64,000 bases of DNA from Pardosa pseudoannulata (GCA_032207245.1 CM063502.1:46873904-46937903), one strand, 5' to 3'; shown: positions 12,360 to 24,589, numbered from the stretch's first letter. Translations and numbers: made by a program. Notes: generated from the letters alone by a model not told the origin.

Positions 12360-13240
12360 ATAATCTTTAACAATATAATTAATTCAATAAGTTAATGTAC
12401 TATCTTGTATTCCTGGAATATGATTTAAAGCATTTAATAGAATTTTAAGTAGGGAAAACAAATTTGAAATTCATATTTTATATTATACACATGACAAATA
12501 TTTATTATTTCTGATTATCAATACTCTCAAACTAAAATATCTTGTTTATTGTTGTGTTTAAATTCAGTATTTGTTAAAAATTAATTGATTGAATTTCTAA
12601 TCTTTATGCTTTTTCGTGTACCTTAATAGTGTTTTCAGAAATTTATAGAAACAGCAAACGCTATCTAAATTAGCTTTCAAAAACTTTTTGTATATAACTT
12701 TTGGTAATTTTTAATTTATTCTCCTGAAACTAGGCAATACTTACCCCCATTTTTTAACAATATTAATGCTAAATTATCTGATATTGTATTTAAACTTTTG
12801 AAACATAACTTAAATTGTTAGTCTTTCATATATAACTTTTGACCTCGTCAATTCATTTTTTATAAAAGTTAAACTTTTACTAAAAATTTTTTACCGGCAA
12901 TAATATAGAGCTTTTACTTTTTATAGCTTACTATACCAGAAACACTTGTCAGTACTTTGTATGTATGTATTTATATATGCACACATACTATATACAGGCA
13001 TATTTTTGTACATGGGTGTGTATGAAAAATTTTATTCTTAGATATATGTTGTGTTTATGACATTACTATGAAGTTGTTTTACATTAAAATATTAATTAAT
13101 ATCAGGTTCATTTACTCAATTTTAGTAATGAATTTCTCTATATTCAACTATAGTAAAAAAGTAGATAATTTTAGGATATATCGATGCCAACAGGTAAAAC
13201 TAATATTTTTAATCTTAGTTATTTTTTAAAAACAATTATT
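12360..13240. other. AT-rich DNA without recognisable genes
   Basis: No supportable feature was seen apart from short ATGTATGTAT-type simple sequence near 12960. Confidence 0.5.
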
Positions 13241-13249
13241 TTCATATAT

Positions 13250-13362
13250 GATTGATTTGGGACTACCTCTGCCCAGTTAATATCGGGTACTTTTACGTTC
13301 TGTTCAACTAAAGTTTGGCTATTTTTTTACAAAAGAATGTTTTATTTTCCTTTAGCTTTTCT
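13250..13362 (+). repeat. Dispersed duplication, copy 1 (partner at 13999)
   Basis: 'gatttgggactacctctgcc', 'ggctatttttttacaa' and 'ctcctttagc'-like motifs occur in the same order here and about 750 bp downstream. The copies have ~80% identity by eye. No terminal inverted repeat could be seen. Confidence 0.7.
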
Positions 13363-13998
13363 CTTCCGAAACTCATGAAGAAAGGTGATAAAACAAACAC
13401 ATTCCGCAACTGTTTGTTTCTAAAGTGTTTTTAATGTATCAAAGTATAGTGAACTTCTTCTATAAATAAGTTATAAAATTTTTGATGTTAAAATCCTCGA
13501 AACTGAGAAAAATTAATGAAATTTATTCAAACAAGTAAATTTAAAACCATTTTATCTCTTTCAGACACTAGGTATAAAATCTTTTAACCATTTCAATTGA
13601 ATACATTTCATCAGATGTAAACAAATGTATGTCTCTTTTCCAGTTTTTTTAGTCCAATAATTAATTGATACAATGTTTCATATCGTAATATAAAAAATAC
13701 TTATTGATGCAGGGACGACTGTTAAGACAATTGTAATTATGACACAAGGAAGAGGCTTTGCGTAAACTTTCTTTTTAGTACATTAAAAAAAAATCTTGAA
13801 CTTTCAAAAATCTTGATACAATGATCCTAATACAATGATTATTCATTTATAACTTCTTGTTTCTTTATTCCCAATTCCTAAAAAGCCAATAAATTTTTCT
13901 ATACCTAATGGCAGGGGGTTCTTTTTGTATAAACACGTAAATTTGTCGATTGTGGTGTCAAGTGTTTATCATTTCCAATATTCTCTAGCATAATGTAT

Positions 13999-14113
13999 GA
14001 TTGACTTGGGACTACTTCTTCCCAGTTGCTATCTGGTACTTTGACTTTAACATTCTGTCCCGCTAAAGTTTTTGGCTATTTTTTTACAAGAGACTTTTTT
14101 ATTCTCCTTTAGC
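13999..14113 (+). repeat. Dispersed duplication, copy 2 (partner at 13250)
   Basis: This is the second copy, beginning 'gacttgggactacttcttcc'. The small open frame at 14072-14323 starts inside it and is not supported as a gene. Confidence 0.7.
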
Positions 14114-14515
14114 AATCCACAGAAAGTTAGGGAGTCTGAACTTTCCGGGTCAAGCCCTCTAGTTCAGAAAGTTCTTAAAGTCTTTAGTTCTCCTTTAGCT
14201 GTTCTCTTTCATAAACGTTTCACTGCATTGAACCTGGTAGTTCTAGTGATTACTTGTGTGACATTCCTCAGCTATTATCATCTATTACTTAAGAATCAAC
14301 TTCTATTTTTACTTTTAGCATAATTAGAATTTTCCATTATTTTCCATTTCCATTCGCTTTTTAAACTTACTTTATACATTAAGCATTTGATCCCATCATG
14401 GTAAGAGAAAAAAAGCCTTTCACCAGTTGTTAAAATTAACTGTTCATAAAACTTCGAAATAAAAACATTTAAAAAAAACTGTAGACATTTATTATCACAA
14501 AAAGGTAAATCTTAG

Positions 14516-14801
<286 letters not shown>

Positions 14802-15699
14802 TTAGCAATAAAAAATCACCCTTTTTGTACTTGTAAAGAAACGTACCCAATTACACACTCACACATGATGATTTATGATGCGTGTGTAATTAATCTTCAA
14901 TTTTGAAATCAAGTAAAAGTTTTGTATTATGTGCAAAAACGTTTCCTTTCCACGATATACTTTTCATCCATTTCCATGCGAGTTTTTTTTTTTAACTGAA
15001 AAAGGAGCATAATCTAAAAAAATGGTTTAGATTTTAGCTTTCAAAATATATTGAGTCACTTAAAAAAGATTAGTTTACATGAATCATTGTTAAAAAGAAA
15101 AATGCTTTACAGTCACACATTTTCTCAGTGTATCCGACCATGTTGCCCAAAATTTTAAATAAGTCCAAATTTTTAAATAAGGTTTTATGTTATAAATCAT
15201 TGTGGAGATACAAGTAAAAGAGAAATTTAAAGTAACAATACGAAAAAAATTCTAAAGTTTCTGACAAAAATGCTAATATTTCTTCTCTAAATAAATCGAT
15301 CTGTACTAATTATCTATACCACAGTGGTCTTTGTATCCGTACATCGGGCACTAAGTCCCAAATTTCTAATTTTACAAAAGAGCAGAGGGATTTTTTATAG
15401 ATTTGTTTGAGTTGGATAGTTTTAAGTGAATAGTTTTATAAACATCTTTGAGGTAACAGGAAAGATATAGAGCATGTAGGCATACAAAATTCAAATGTTT
15501 CGAGAGAACATAATATGGACTTTTTACAAATTTGTTTGAAATAGATAGTTTTAAAGTGATATTAGAGCATTGTTACAAACTATAAAATTCCTTGTACTGA
15601 TATGAGTACATATTAATTATGACTTGTACATAAAATAATTTAAGGATATTCATATTTTTAAAATTTTAATTTTTAATACTTAAAACTTAGATACTTTCT

Positions 15700-16137
15700 T
15701 ACTTTTTTATTTCTAACATAATTTGGAAAACCTTTAGCTCCAAGGGTACAGTGTACAAAAAGATTTTCCTCGACAATAGATCAGAGTTTAAAATATAAGC
15801 ACTTTTCAACTGATTTTAAGTTAGCTCAATATTTAAATGGCCATGAAAATTTTAACAGTTATTTGTTTCGGTTTAAAGTATTGAGCAGTGAAATTTGTTC
15901 TTGGGGTAATGCTACTGAAGGCATTGAAGCATATTCTTTTGCTATGCAGATTGTATGCGAGTGCCCGAACTACTTTTAAGATGGATTTGAAGTATCTTTC
16001 CATTTGTATATTTTCTGTTGTTCCGTTCTCGTAATTGTTGAAGTCTTGCTGTGAAGGGATTTTTTTATTTAAATTTTTTACATTTATTCTCCTTGTTTGT
16101 GATTTTTACTGATTTATGTAAACAGTTTATCAATTTC
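15700..16137 (+). pseudogene. LINE 3'-end fragment, copy 1 (decayed)
   Basis: From 15808 the + strand reads STDFKLAQYLNGHENF, then NSYLFRFKVLSSEICSWG and CECPNYF. This matches the C-terminal tail of Jockey/I-type non-LTR retrotransposon polyproteins: 'LTGHG.f..YL.rF', then a CxCG...E...H....C zinc-binding motif. Here the second Cys is Trp and the His is Tyr, so the motif is broken. Two more decayed copies of the same stretch follow in tandem. No reverse transcriptase domain is present upstream. The assignment rests on motif order; the exact clade is uncertain. Confidence 0.6.
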
Positions 16138-16395
16138 TTACTTTTTAATTTGTAACGTAATTTGCAAAACCTTTTTAATAACCTTTATTTACTGTGGATC
16201 AAAAGGTTTTTTTCAACATTATATCATGGTTTAAAGTAAGCCCTTTTTAACTGATTTTAAGTTAAGCTAATCTTTAAATGGCTATGCATATTTTAACAGT
16301 TATTTGTTTCGGTTCAAATTAGTAACCAGTAAACTTAGTGCCTGCGGTGATATTGATGATCTTGAGCATATTCTTCATTCTCAGTGTTTAAAGCA
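16138..16395 (+). pseudogene. LINE 3'-end fragment, copy 2 (decayed)
   Basis: This unit repeats the preceding one from 'cttactttttaatttgtaacg'. Its reading around 16318-16392 retains the clearest motif of the three: VTSKLSACGDIDDLEHILHS and then QC, with the Cys-Gly, the Glu-His pair and the final Cys in place. It breaks off after this motif, where the third copy begins. Confidence 0.6.
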
Positions 16396-16760
16396 CTTTT
16401 CTTCTGATTTTAAGTTAATCAAAGTTTTAACTGGTCAGGCAATTTTAACACTTATTTCTTTCTGTTCAAATTCGTGACCAGTGAACTTTTGGGCCTGAGG
16501 TAATATTGCTGAAGATGCATATTCTTTTGCACTTCCGATTACGCGCTAGTGCCCGAACTATTTTTAAGTAAAATTTGAAGTATCTTTCCACTTACTGGCC
16601 TCTTGCTTTTTCTGATTTCTTAAAGAGTATTGAAAGTCTTGTTGTCTTGAGAAATACTGATTTTTTCTTTAAGTTAATTTTTTTCCCTGTTTGTGACTTA
16701 ACTTACTTCTGTATGCCCCATGATTTTGTGAAACCCGAGGACTTTTATTACTTTCAAATA
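16396..16760 (+). pseudogene. LINE 3'-end fragment, copy 3 (decayed)
   Basis: This copy starts with 'cttctgattttaagttaatc' and continues through a frameshifted version of the same C-terminal motif. The 3' portion ('agtgcccgaactatttttaag', 'gaagtatctttccactt', 'cctgtttgtgac') also matches copy 1. The start-to-start distances are ~440 and ~154 bp, so the unit was partly deleted between duplications. Confidence 0.55.
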
Positions 16761-16871
16761 GAAAAAAACAGAACTTGCATATAAATAATTTCTGTATGAA
16801 TTTTAAATTATGTATTTACTAATACTCTTTCGTGCAAGACTGTCTCTAGATTTTGGATTCTAATAAAGAGA

Positions 16872-16888
16872 ACACACACACACACACA
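16872..16888. repeat. Short (CA)n
   Basis: Dinucleotide CA run, about 17 bp. Confidence 0.9.
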
Positions 16889-17289
16889 ATTAACATTATA
16901 AAATTACTTTTTTAAATAATGAACGTTAAAACTTTTTAATGTAAACTAGGAATGTTAAAACATATAGGTGATGAAACTATAATTTGAAATGGTGCCATAA
17001 AAATAATTGCTAAAAAGTTTATTTCTGTCTTTTATTCGAATCACCATTAATGCAGAGACTTCTTAAAATTCTTTACTTTTAAATTCTTAATTTCGAAAAG
17101 AATCTAGCTTTAAACAATTAATGTAGATCAGTGACAATAAGCATCGTATATAAGAAACAGCCAAAAGATGGTATGTAAAATCTTTATGCTTTCTCAAAAT
17201 GATTTCTTCATTTTATAGAAGGTAGATAGCAGTTTAATAAACAATCGCCTAAATTTTCTAGTATCTTCTCTTGTAATTTGAATAGAAAT

Positions 17290-17730
17290 TTTATTATTTT
17301 CCGAGCCTCAGATATAAATTTACTTTTTCAGAAGGTACATTGACGAAATCAAGACAAACACCTTTATTATTATTATTTCCAGTACTTCCAGTTGCTTTTA
17401 TAGTATTCACCACAACCAAGCCGCAGATATTTGTTGGCCATTTTATTAAGGGACTGCCACATAGGTGAACAACATTACTTCCTGGGACAACATAAACAAA
17501 CAAAGTAGGTCCTCGTAATTTAGGAGCAGGGACTAAACAGAAGATTCCAGGGCTTGGCTTGTCACCTCCAGAGATATCTTTCGGGAATTCGGAAGACATT
17601 TCGAGCAAGTACCTATTTTAAGTGCCTCAGCTGCTATCAATGACCACAGTGGTCTTTGGATGCCACAAGTCTTGAAACCTTCCCGATATGAAATCTATGC
17701 CTCTGCTAAATGAGCTATCACGACTCTTTC
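17290..17730 (-). mobile_element. SINE-B copy with open frame through its body
   Basis: Read on the minus strand from 17730, a tRNA-like head (A-box-like 'gatagctcatttagcagagg', B-box-like GGTTTCAAGACTTG) is followed by a ~300-bp body and an (AAT)n tail near 17365. Related copies lie at 45660-46025 and 63265-63560. The body contains an uninterrupted 104-codon minus-strand frame (17294-17608), starting MLEMSSEFPKDISGG and passing through SPLIKWPTNICGLVVVNT. Part of that frame aligns codon for codon with a frame in the 63 kb copy. The head and tail mark it as a SINE or a SINE-like composite, so I do not call the frame a gene. Confidence 0.65.
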
Positions 17731-17844
17731 TTTACCTATTATAAAGTTTTAATGTAGAGTAATGGGTTTACGTGTGATCCCAAATATTTTTTTTTCTTTT
17801 TTCTTAAAGGATATCCTATGATATTTAAAAGGATAGGTAATCGC

Positions 17845-18560
17845 TAATGAAAACCGACAGTAATATTAAAAGTTATTCGAATTACATATTTGTTTTACTT
17901 AGGTCAGTCCAAAATAACTTAGATTTAAGATGTCCATCAATATATAAACGACTTGGGAATGACTTGGGAATTAATAGGTTAAAGAGATTACATTTCAGTT
18001 GTCAATACGCAATTGACATTTTATCATTTTTCGAGTCTTACACATAAACTTACTTTTTCCGCATGTAAATTGATTGAAACCATGGCGAATATCTAAATTT
18101 ATTATAAAATTCCACATTATACTACTGTGTTTAGTGGTGATATCATACAAACCTTTTTCTCAAAGTTTTATTATCTTTTAATCACCACAAATGACATCTT
18201 ATTAAAAGGAAGCTCACCAATAATGACAATCTGTAATATTCAGAGTTGTTTGAATTTCATATTTGTTTTATTTTCAGGATTCCACAATAACTTAAGATAT
18301 TCATTAGTATATATTCGGAGGAGAAGATTTGGAAATTAATTGGTTAATAGACTTTTACTCTCAGAAAATGTGCGAACATACCTCCAATAGTGACCAATAC
18401 CAATCATCAATAATAACAATTTGTAATATTCAAAGTTGTTTAAATTTCATATTAATTTTATTTTTAGGAGTTCATAATAACTTATGTTTAAGATATTCAT
18501 TAACATTCAAAAGAAATAATTCGGGAATTAATTAGTTAATAGATATTTACTCCCGGAGAA
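17845..18560 (+). repeat. Tandem repeat, three diverged units
   Basis: Units contain 'taatattca.agttgtttga', 'catatttgttttatttt', 'taagatattcatta', 'gggaattaattggttaatag' and 'agaatgtgc'. Units 2 and 3 (from about 18216 and 18405) are ~189 bp apart; unit 1 (from 17848) is more distant and partial. Confidence 0.75.
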
Positions 18561-18796
18561 TGTGCTAACATTTCATTTCATTATCTGTATCATATTAAAG
18601 TAATAGACAATAAGGAATCTCCATTTTTAAAAGAAGCTTTTAGTATCTACATAATCAAATAATTTTTACAAAAGTAAAATCATAATGTAAAAATTATCAT
18701 TTCCCATACGGGATTTCTTAAGTACAATAAAACATTCTAATTATACAATTTAGTTTAATTCTACATCTCATAGTGATTAGTAATGTTTTGTAAAGT

Positions 18797-18960
18797 GGGT
18801 TTGCAGCGCTGCGTTCTATTGTTTTGCTACACGAGGGTTAATGAGACCAGGACCTATTGCTTTAAGTCGAGTTCAAAAGGGCTAAATACATGCAATCCTC
18901 GGAATTCAACATGGCAACCTCCAGTACTGGAGAGCAGAGCTCTACCTATAAATATGCAGC
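18797..18960 (-). mobile_element. SINE-A copy, diverged, head type II
   Basis: The window shows 'gggtttgcagcgctgcgttc', 'acacgagggttaatgagacc' and 'aggacctattgctttaag', matching the reverse of the SINE-A tail and body. The head on the minus strand begins GGTAGAGCTCTGCTC, as in the 5839 copy. The B box is degraded. Confidence 0.7.
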
Positions 18961-19049
18961 ATTTTTATAGGTCACTGCATATTTATACTATTATAGACTA
19001 CCCTGCATACATAAATATGCAGGGTAATCTAAAATTATTGAAAACATGT

Positions 19050-19330
19050 TTGAAAAAAAAAAAGCTTACGTAAAAGGGTGTTTATTACTTTGTTGGAAAA
19101 AGAATTTAAATAGTTTTAAGTAACAAAATTTTAAGCATTGAATAACTTCCAAATAAGATTCTTTGTGACACACAAAATATATAGTTTATATTTAATTTCA
19201 TGCGTTTCATGTGTTTTGTATCATTTGAGCAGATATTCTTCGAATATATTCAGTGATTCTTCGTGTTAGGGGATCCATATCCAGAAGTGGAGTTGCGTAC
19301 AATCGGCCATTATCATATTCCTAAAAGAAA
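19050..19330 (-). pseudogene. IS630/Tc1-like transposase C-terminal fragment, copy 1
   Basis: On the minus strand, PLLDMDPLTRRITEYIRRIS then AQMIQNT corresponds to the tail of arthropod IS630/Tc1/mariner-type (DDE_3) transposases. It aligns with KSVLDTDNLKRRISKVIEGV then PAEMLK in the copy at 19890-20345. Only the last ~30 residues and the 3' non-coding part remain. Both copies share 'aacttccaaataag'-type 3' sequence. Confidence 0.55.
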
Positions 19331-19789
19331 AAAAGTCAAGGTTTGATTCGGGAATAAATTCAGTTTAACCAGTCACAAACTTACGCATAAACTTAAGAAG
19401 TCAGTCGTTGCCAAATGTCAGTAAAAAAAAACTTTAATTTATTCCGTAAACTTCGAATTCCCTATGTCCCGAAACCACAGAATCTGCTAAGAGTATGTCG
19501 TTGACATTGTCACACAATAGAAAGATTAGAACCCCGTCTCATGGGAAAATATTTTAGCTCAGCTTACCTGGATGCTAAGAAAAGTCAGCTGGTAGAAAAT
19601 AAGGAGCCTCATGGTCTAAAAGTCCGGTATAAGTCACCAAACATTCGCAAGAACATCATTGAAACAGTGCATGTAAATGATTCTGTTCTTGTAAAATGTA
19701 AATTGTTACCCTCTCTGAATTGAAGCTTCTTAATTCATCACAATGTAGAATTAAAGTTGTGGTAAATAATTCAGCCATTTCTGATGATA

Positions 19790-19793
<4 letters not shown>

Positions 19794-19873
<80 letters not shown>
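19794..19873. repeat. (TA)n microsatellite
   Basis: About 80 bp of uninterrupted TA. Confidence 0.97.
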
Positions 19874-19876
<3 letters not shown>

Positions 19877-19889
19877 GGTTCAAATTTAT

Positions 19890-20345
19890 TTAACGCATTT
19901 CATGCTTGAAAAAGGAAAAAAAAAGAATAAAGTCAGGTACGCTCATGTTTATTCTTTTCTTGGAAAGACAGTTTAAAGCAACTTTACACAACAGCATTTT
20001 AAACATCAAACAACTTCCACACAAGCTTTCTTTGTCACAGGCAAAATATCCCGTCGATATTGAATTCATGCGTTTCGATTGCTTTCAGCATTTCAGCAGG
20101 TACTCCTTCAATTACTTTACTGATTCGTCGTTTTAGGTTATCAGTATCCAAAACTGATTTTGCGAACACCTGGTCCTTAACATACCCCCAAAAGAAAAAG
20201 CCTAGCAGTATAATCTCGGGATATCTTGGAAACCTTGCTATAGTCCCTCTACGAGCGATCCAACCATCAAGAAATGCATTGTCAAGCTCCGTGCGGAGTA
20301 TGGAACATCAGTATGATGGACCATTATCTTGTTAAACGGTAACTT
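19890..20345 (-). pseudogene. IS630/Tc1-like transposase C-terminal fragment, copy 2
   Basis: The minus strand (20300 down to about 20035) reads NAFLDGWIARRGTIARFPRY, PEIILLGFFFWGYVKDQVFA, KSVLDTDNLKRRISKVIEGV and PAEMLKAIETHEFNIDGIF, then a stop. The 'W.GR.G.I...PR.P.....DFF.WGYVKD.V' pattern is characteristic of DDE_3-type transposases of the IS630-Tc1-mariner superfamily. The usual 'PDLTPLDFF' is PEIILLGFF here, so the conserved acidic residues are lost and the enzyme would be dead. The N-terminal two-thirds is missing. The copy lies next to a second, more decayed copy (19050-19330). Confidence 0.75.
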
Positions 20346-20446
20346 GGTTGATGATATTCAAATAAAGGAGAAGCATAGCATTCTAGTATGTCCAGGCATG
20401 TAACGATTGTCAATGTGTATTCAATGAGGTAAAATTATTTGAGGGT

Positions 20447-20610
20447 TTGGTTAATTTACGATCTACTGTTTTGCTTCATGGGGGCTAATGAAACCAGGAC
20501 TTGTTGCTCAAATTCGATTCTGAACGGCTACGAACATCCATGTCAACAGTGGTATTTGAGTCCTAAAGACAGCTACAAAAGAACAGCGCCCTGCTCATTC
20601 AGCCATTGTT
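20447..20610 (-). mobile_element. SINE-A copy, diverged
   Basis: 'acgatctactgttttgcttc', 'gggggctaatgaaaccagg', 'gattctgaacggctacgaac' and 'atccatgtcaacagtgg' match the reverse of the SINE-A body. The tRNA-like head near 20545-20610 has lost its B box. Confidence 0.7.
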
Positions 20611-21423
20611 TGACTTGGTTCGAAGATTTCATCTGCATCCAGTGGGCAACAAACATTCCCTTACTGGCTACTCTATGTTTTTTCTATTACTGCATGAGAG
20701 GAATCAGTTCCCCAAATCAGAGGTTAACATTACCAGAAACGAGTTTTCTAAGTATAAATTAAAAATTTGTTTAAAATTTTGTTGTGTAAAACTGCTTTAA
20801 ATTAGCATTTCAAGAAAACAGTAAACAAATACATACCTCATTTTACTCTTTTAATATTCAAACATGAAATGTATTCAATAATTTTGGTTTACCTTATATT
20901 TTTGCTATACTCTTCTAGAGTAATACGGGGCTAGTAGAATAAACTTACCAAAAAATTCCCAATGCGCAATAAGTGTATTTTGAGCGAAGACATTTTTTTT
21001 TGTGATAGGAAAGAATATTATATAATTTTTTAGATCTAATTACGTTTTTTCCTTTTAATCGCGATATAAATTTATTTATAGTCACAGGTATAACGTGAGA
21101 GCGTTCCAGTATACTTTTAATTAAACTTAGCCAATACTTTACAGTGAAGTATTTAGCTTGATGGGAAATTGCCGAGTCAGCAATGTTAGTTTATTTAAGT
21201 TTGATTGTGGGAGTGAGACTCACTCTGCACACTTGGCTCTCGATTTGGGATATAGTACCTTGCAGCACCCTATCTGTGCATATGGAAATGGCAAGAGGCT
21301 ATATTTTAATATTGGTCGTTAATAACTTAATGATGAACATCTTAAAATGAAAAGAAAAGGATATTGTTCTCGGCGCTGACTGTGTGTATTGCCAGTACTG
21401 GAATCTAATGGATTAAATATTAA

Positions 21424-21468
21424 TACATTACACATATACACGTATATATATACACAAACACAAACAAA

Positions 21469-21559
<91 letters not shown>
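21424..21559. repeat. Compound (CA)n(TA)n microsatellite
   Basis: CACA-rich sequence with AAACAAAC interruptions, then ~28 bp of pure CA and ~58 bp of TA. Confidence 0.95.
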
Positions 21560-21561
<2 letters not shown>

Positions 21562-21859
21562 GGACTCGTCGTAGAAGTCACAACACAACCAATATACTCT
21601 CTTTAACTCTTTAACTATATACTCTCTTCAAATTCTCTAAGGTATTTATGTAGAGAAAGACAATGGTTACGCCATCAGTTCATTTTCTTTGTTCCATTAG
21701 CACAGACAACAGCGTGAAGATGCCTTCAGCCCAGATCCACCAACAAAAGTGTCTAACTCTTACCTGCGTAATCTCTTTTTTTTTCGCGTCATAACCCTGT
21801 TCTTGTATTGTTCTCTCTGTACTCTTCCGCTGACAGTCATGTGTCTTCTCATTGACTTA

Positions 21860-22980
21860 ATATTAATTAGTTCTGTGTGTTTTTGGTAATAATTCTCTTA
21901 ATTTTCATTCCACAATTTCCAAACCTGACACATATATATACACTCGATACAAGAATCATTAATGATCTGAAACAGAAATCATTAATGATTTTAATTTTTA
22001 CTTCAGTGATATTAATTTCTTCAGTGAGGTCTCAATTTTTCTTTCTTCTTTATTCTTTACAAAATACAATTCTTAATTATATTTTCTTTATTAGAATTAA
22101 ATAATGGTACCTGAATAATTTTCGAGTTAATTTCGGAACAAACGACTTTTGCATAAGAATAGTGAATTTTCTTACTGTAGGTTTAAGAAAAGACACCAAA
22201 TTTATGTTATTTCCGGAGAGGCTTGTCACCATTACTTAATATTCTTCGTATGAATAACTTCCTCAATATTCTTATCTGAATGAAAAGTAAGTAATAATCC
22301 TATATTACTGTCGGTCAATAGTTATTTAACATGCAACTCTTATTCGAAAATTACTGTTACTTAATATTCAGGTTTGTACGCTTTGTTTGAATTCTTAGAA
22401 ATATTATTTGATTACTTATCAGAGGGTAAATTAGAGTTATTTAATTACATTTGCAAGGCTTGTATTTAATGGGGATAGTAAACTCGTTAAAAATATGTTT
22501 CAGGCCCTGAATCGAAAAATGTAGCCTCTGACCTTCCATTATACTATTTTTAATTTTTTTGATTATGCATAAAGCTATACATTTTCAAATTTTTTTGATC
22601 TCAGGAAAATAAATTAATGGAATTGGGATAAAGGGTGTGATACATTATTTCCCTATTTGTGTTAACATGTCATTTATATTTTGGATATTTTTGATGATTC
22701 AATTTTTTTAGTTATTTCATGCAAGTTATAATTAAAATTATAACAAAGAATAGCATGACAGTGTCAACTGATCCAGAAAATAAGTTTTCTTTGATTTCTT
22801 ATATACAAAATTTTAAAAATCATACATTAGGAATTTATAGCTATATTTTCTCAGCAACCAAACATTAAATATATATAACTCAATCTTTACTTTAAGCATT
22901 TCTGTAAAATTTTGTCCCCGTATTTACTGTAAGTTTGCGTGAGCTTATTACATAAGTAATACGTTAGTAAGAATGTAAAG
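21860..22980. other. AT-rich DNA without recognisable genes
   Basis: Only a small perfect palindrome (GTTATAATT AA AATTATAAC, 22725-22744) was noticed. Confidence 0.5.
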
Positions 22981-23246
22981 ATATACAGTGATCCCTCGTT
23001 TTTCGCGGTTAATGGGGACCAGAACTTTCCTCTAAAGCTAAAAAACCGCGAAGTAGGATTTTCCCCTAGGAATTTTCGTGTATGTGGGTACACGAATGTT
23101 TAAAATATGTAAACAGTATTTATACTTTACACATTTAAGACGAAAATTACAACAGTGTACGTATTTACTTAAACGTATCAGTGCGAATTAATACGGTTAA
23201 TTACAAAACCTTATACAGTAATAAACATTAATCATCATTGCTTTCT

Positions 23247-23698
23247 GAGTGAGGCGAAGAGTTGTGTTGGTGGCGGAGAAGAGGCTCTCACTTGATTCGT
23301 AGAAGCTTTAGGCTCACTCGGAGACTCCTCTGCTGGAGGGCCGAACGATGGCCGATTGGTTAGGGCGCTGATAATCGGTAACAGAGTTAGTGGGTTCGAA
23401 TCCCACTATGGCATGGATGTTTGTAGTCGTTCGGAATCGGCTTTAAGCAGTAGGTCCCGGTCTCATTAGCCCTCGTGTGCAAAACAGTAGACCGTAGCGC
23501 TCCAAACCAAACAAAACTAAACCAAACCTCTGCTGGAGAGTGCCTCCAGCAGAGGTTTGGTAGAACCGGAGGCTTTACCCTGGAGAGAAACATGGTGATG
23601 GGTTGTTGTTGTCTTTGTTTTTTCTTTTCCTTCAAAATTCCCCTGTAGAAGGACATAACCCTGTCAACGCGATTGCTGAACTTGACAGCTCGAGCCAT
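23247..23698 (-). pseudogene. Tigger transposase C-terminal tail, split by a SINE
   Basis: Read on the minus strand, the frame gives AVKFSNRVDRVMSFYRGILK, then EKKKQRQQQPITMFLSRVKP. It reaches the SINE insertion and resumes beyond it as AEESPSEPKASTNQVRASSP, ending SLRKQ-stop. Tigger/Jerky-type transposases end in a similar basic, Lys/Gln-rich tail with an 'ITxFF'-like motif. The DDE catalytic domain is gone, so the apparent Met start is accidental. The family call rests on this tail plus the inverted repeats. Confidence 0.55.
23339..23526 (+). mobile_element. SINE-A, full-length copy with perfect target duplication
   Basis: This is the best copy in the window for defining SINE-A. It has a tRNA-derived head with an A box (GGCCGATTGGTTAGGGCGCTG region, 23350-23370) and a B box (GGGTTCGAATCCC, near 23392-23404). 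The body reads 'atggatgtttgtagtcg', 'gaatcggctttaagcag' and 'ctcattagccctcgtgtgc', and the tail is rich in CAAAC. The 12-bp duplication CCTCTGCTGGAG stands at 23327-23338 and 23527-23538. It inserted into the Tigger transposase remnant and is therefore younger than that element. Confidence 0.93.
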
Positions 23699-24589
23699 AT
23701 TGTCGTCAATGTATTGTCAACATTATGGACAAGACTGACGAGATACAACAAGAGCAGATGGTAGGTGAGGTTGCGATGATGCGCAGACAATCAATTCACA
23801 GGGATAAATCCACTCGTACTCTCATTGGTCGATGTCGCACAGAAAACCAATCATGCGCCTTTATGAAAGCTCGTGGTATGTACTCTGAATCAACTCATCT
23901 CTTTGTTTGACATGCAGGGATCCTTCTCTCTCGCGCATCAACATGAAACAAAGCTCCTTTCCCCAATGTGGCTGCCGACATGGATGTATTTTTCCATTTT
24001 TATTTTTTGATGAATATTTTGGAAAAACCCGCGAAGCACCGAAGCCGGAAAACATGAAGCGTGAAGTGGCGCGTGAACACTGTAATTCCAAAACTTAACA
24101 GAAGCCCTGTTAAAATGATAACCGTTAAAATTTCTATGGGTAGTTAAATAATCAGATGAAAAATGCTTACATTTTGAACGTTGATATACTGTATTGTAAA
24201 ACCTTTTAGTCCATTACCCTTAAAATTTAAGATAGAATAATATCTAATTGTGCATCTTTGTTTTTAAATTCAACCCCAATCAACAAAATGAAAATTCTCA
24301 AAGAACATTAATGCTACCGGTCTAGAAGAATGCAAAAGAAGCATATCGACGTATTAACAGGCAGTTGAGTCAATCCTTTTTAAGTCCATTTCTATAAAAC
24401 TAAAGTGAAAACGTTTATTTGAAGAGAATCATCTGAACTTTATTATTTAATTTCTTCCCGGTTCGGTGTAAATGAAGTGTTGTAATCACGGAAATTTTCG
24501 GTTTTTAATGAAATATCTATATGACGTCAAAAAATCTCAATATTATGAATATTAATGTTGCGATAGTCACTAGAGGACAGTACTCACTT

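Larger units (their letters stand above)
22986..24082 (-). mobile_element. Tigger/pogo-type DNA transposon, internally deleted
   Basis: The left end CAGTGATCCCTCGTTTTTCG and the reverse-complemented right end CAGTGTTCACGCGCCACTTC form terminal inverted repeats. TA is present on both sides (22984-22985 and 24083-24084), as in Tc1/mariner/pogo insertions. Subterminal AAACCGCGAAG (left) and AAACCCGCGAAG (right) are typical Tigger-type sequence. At 1,097 bp it is about half of a full Tigger. It keeps only the end of the transposase gene on the minus strand (23698 down to about 23247), and SINE-A is inserted in that part. Confidence 0.8.

Noticed and set aside
14072..14323. 83-codon hydrophobic frame, possible membrane protein
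   Set aside because: It starts inside a dispersed duplication, lacks splice or homology support, and its hydrophobicity is expected from T-rich codons.
23347..23420. Possible tRNA genes in the SINE-A copies at 23.3, 31.0 and 51.2 kb
   Set aside because: Same reason: intact A and B boxes but no tRNA cloverleaf ends, followed by the shared SINE body.
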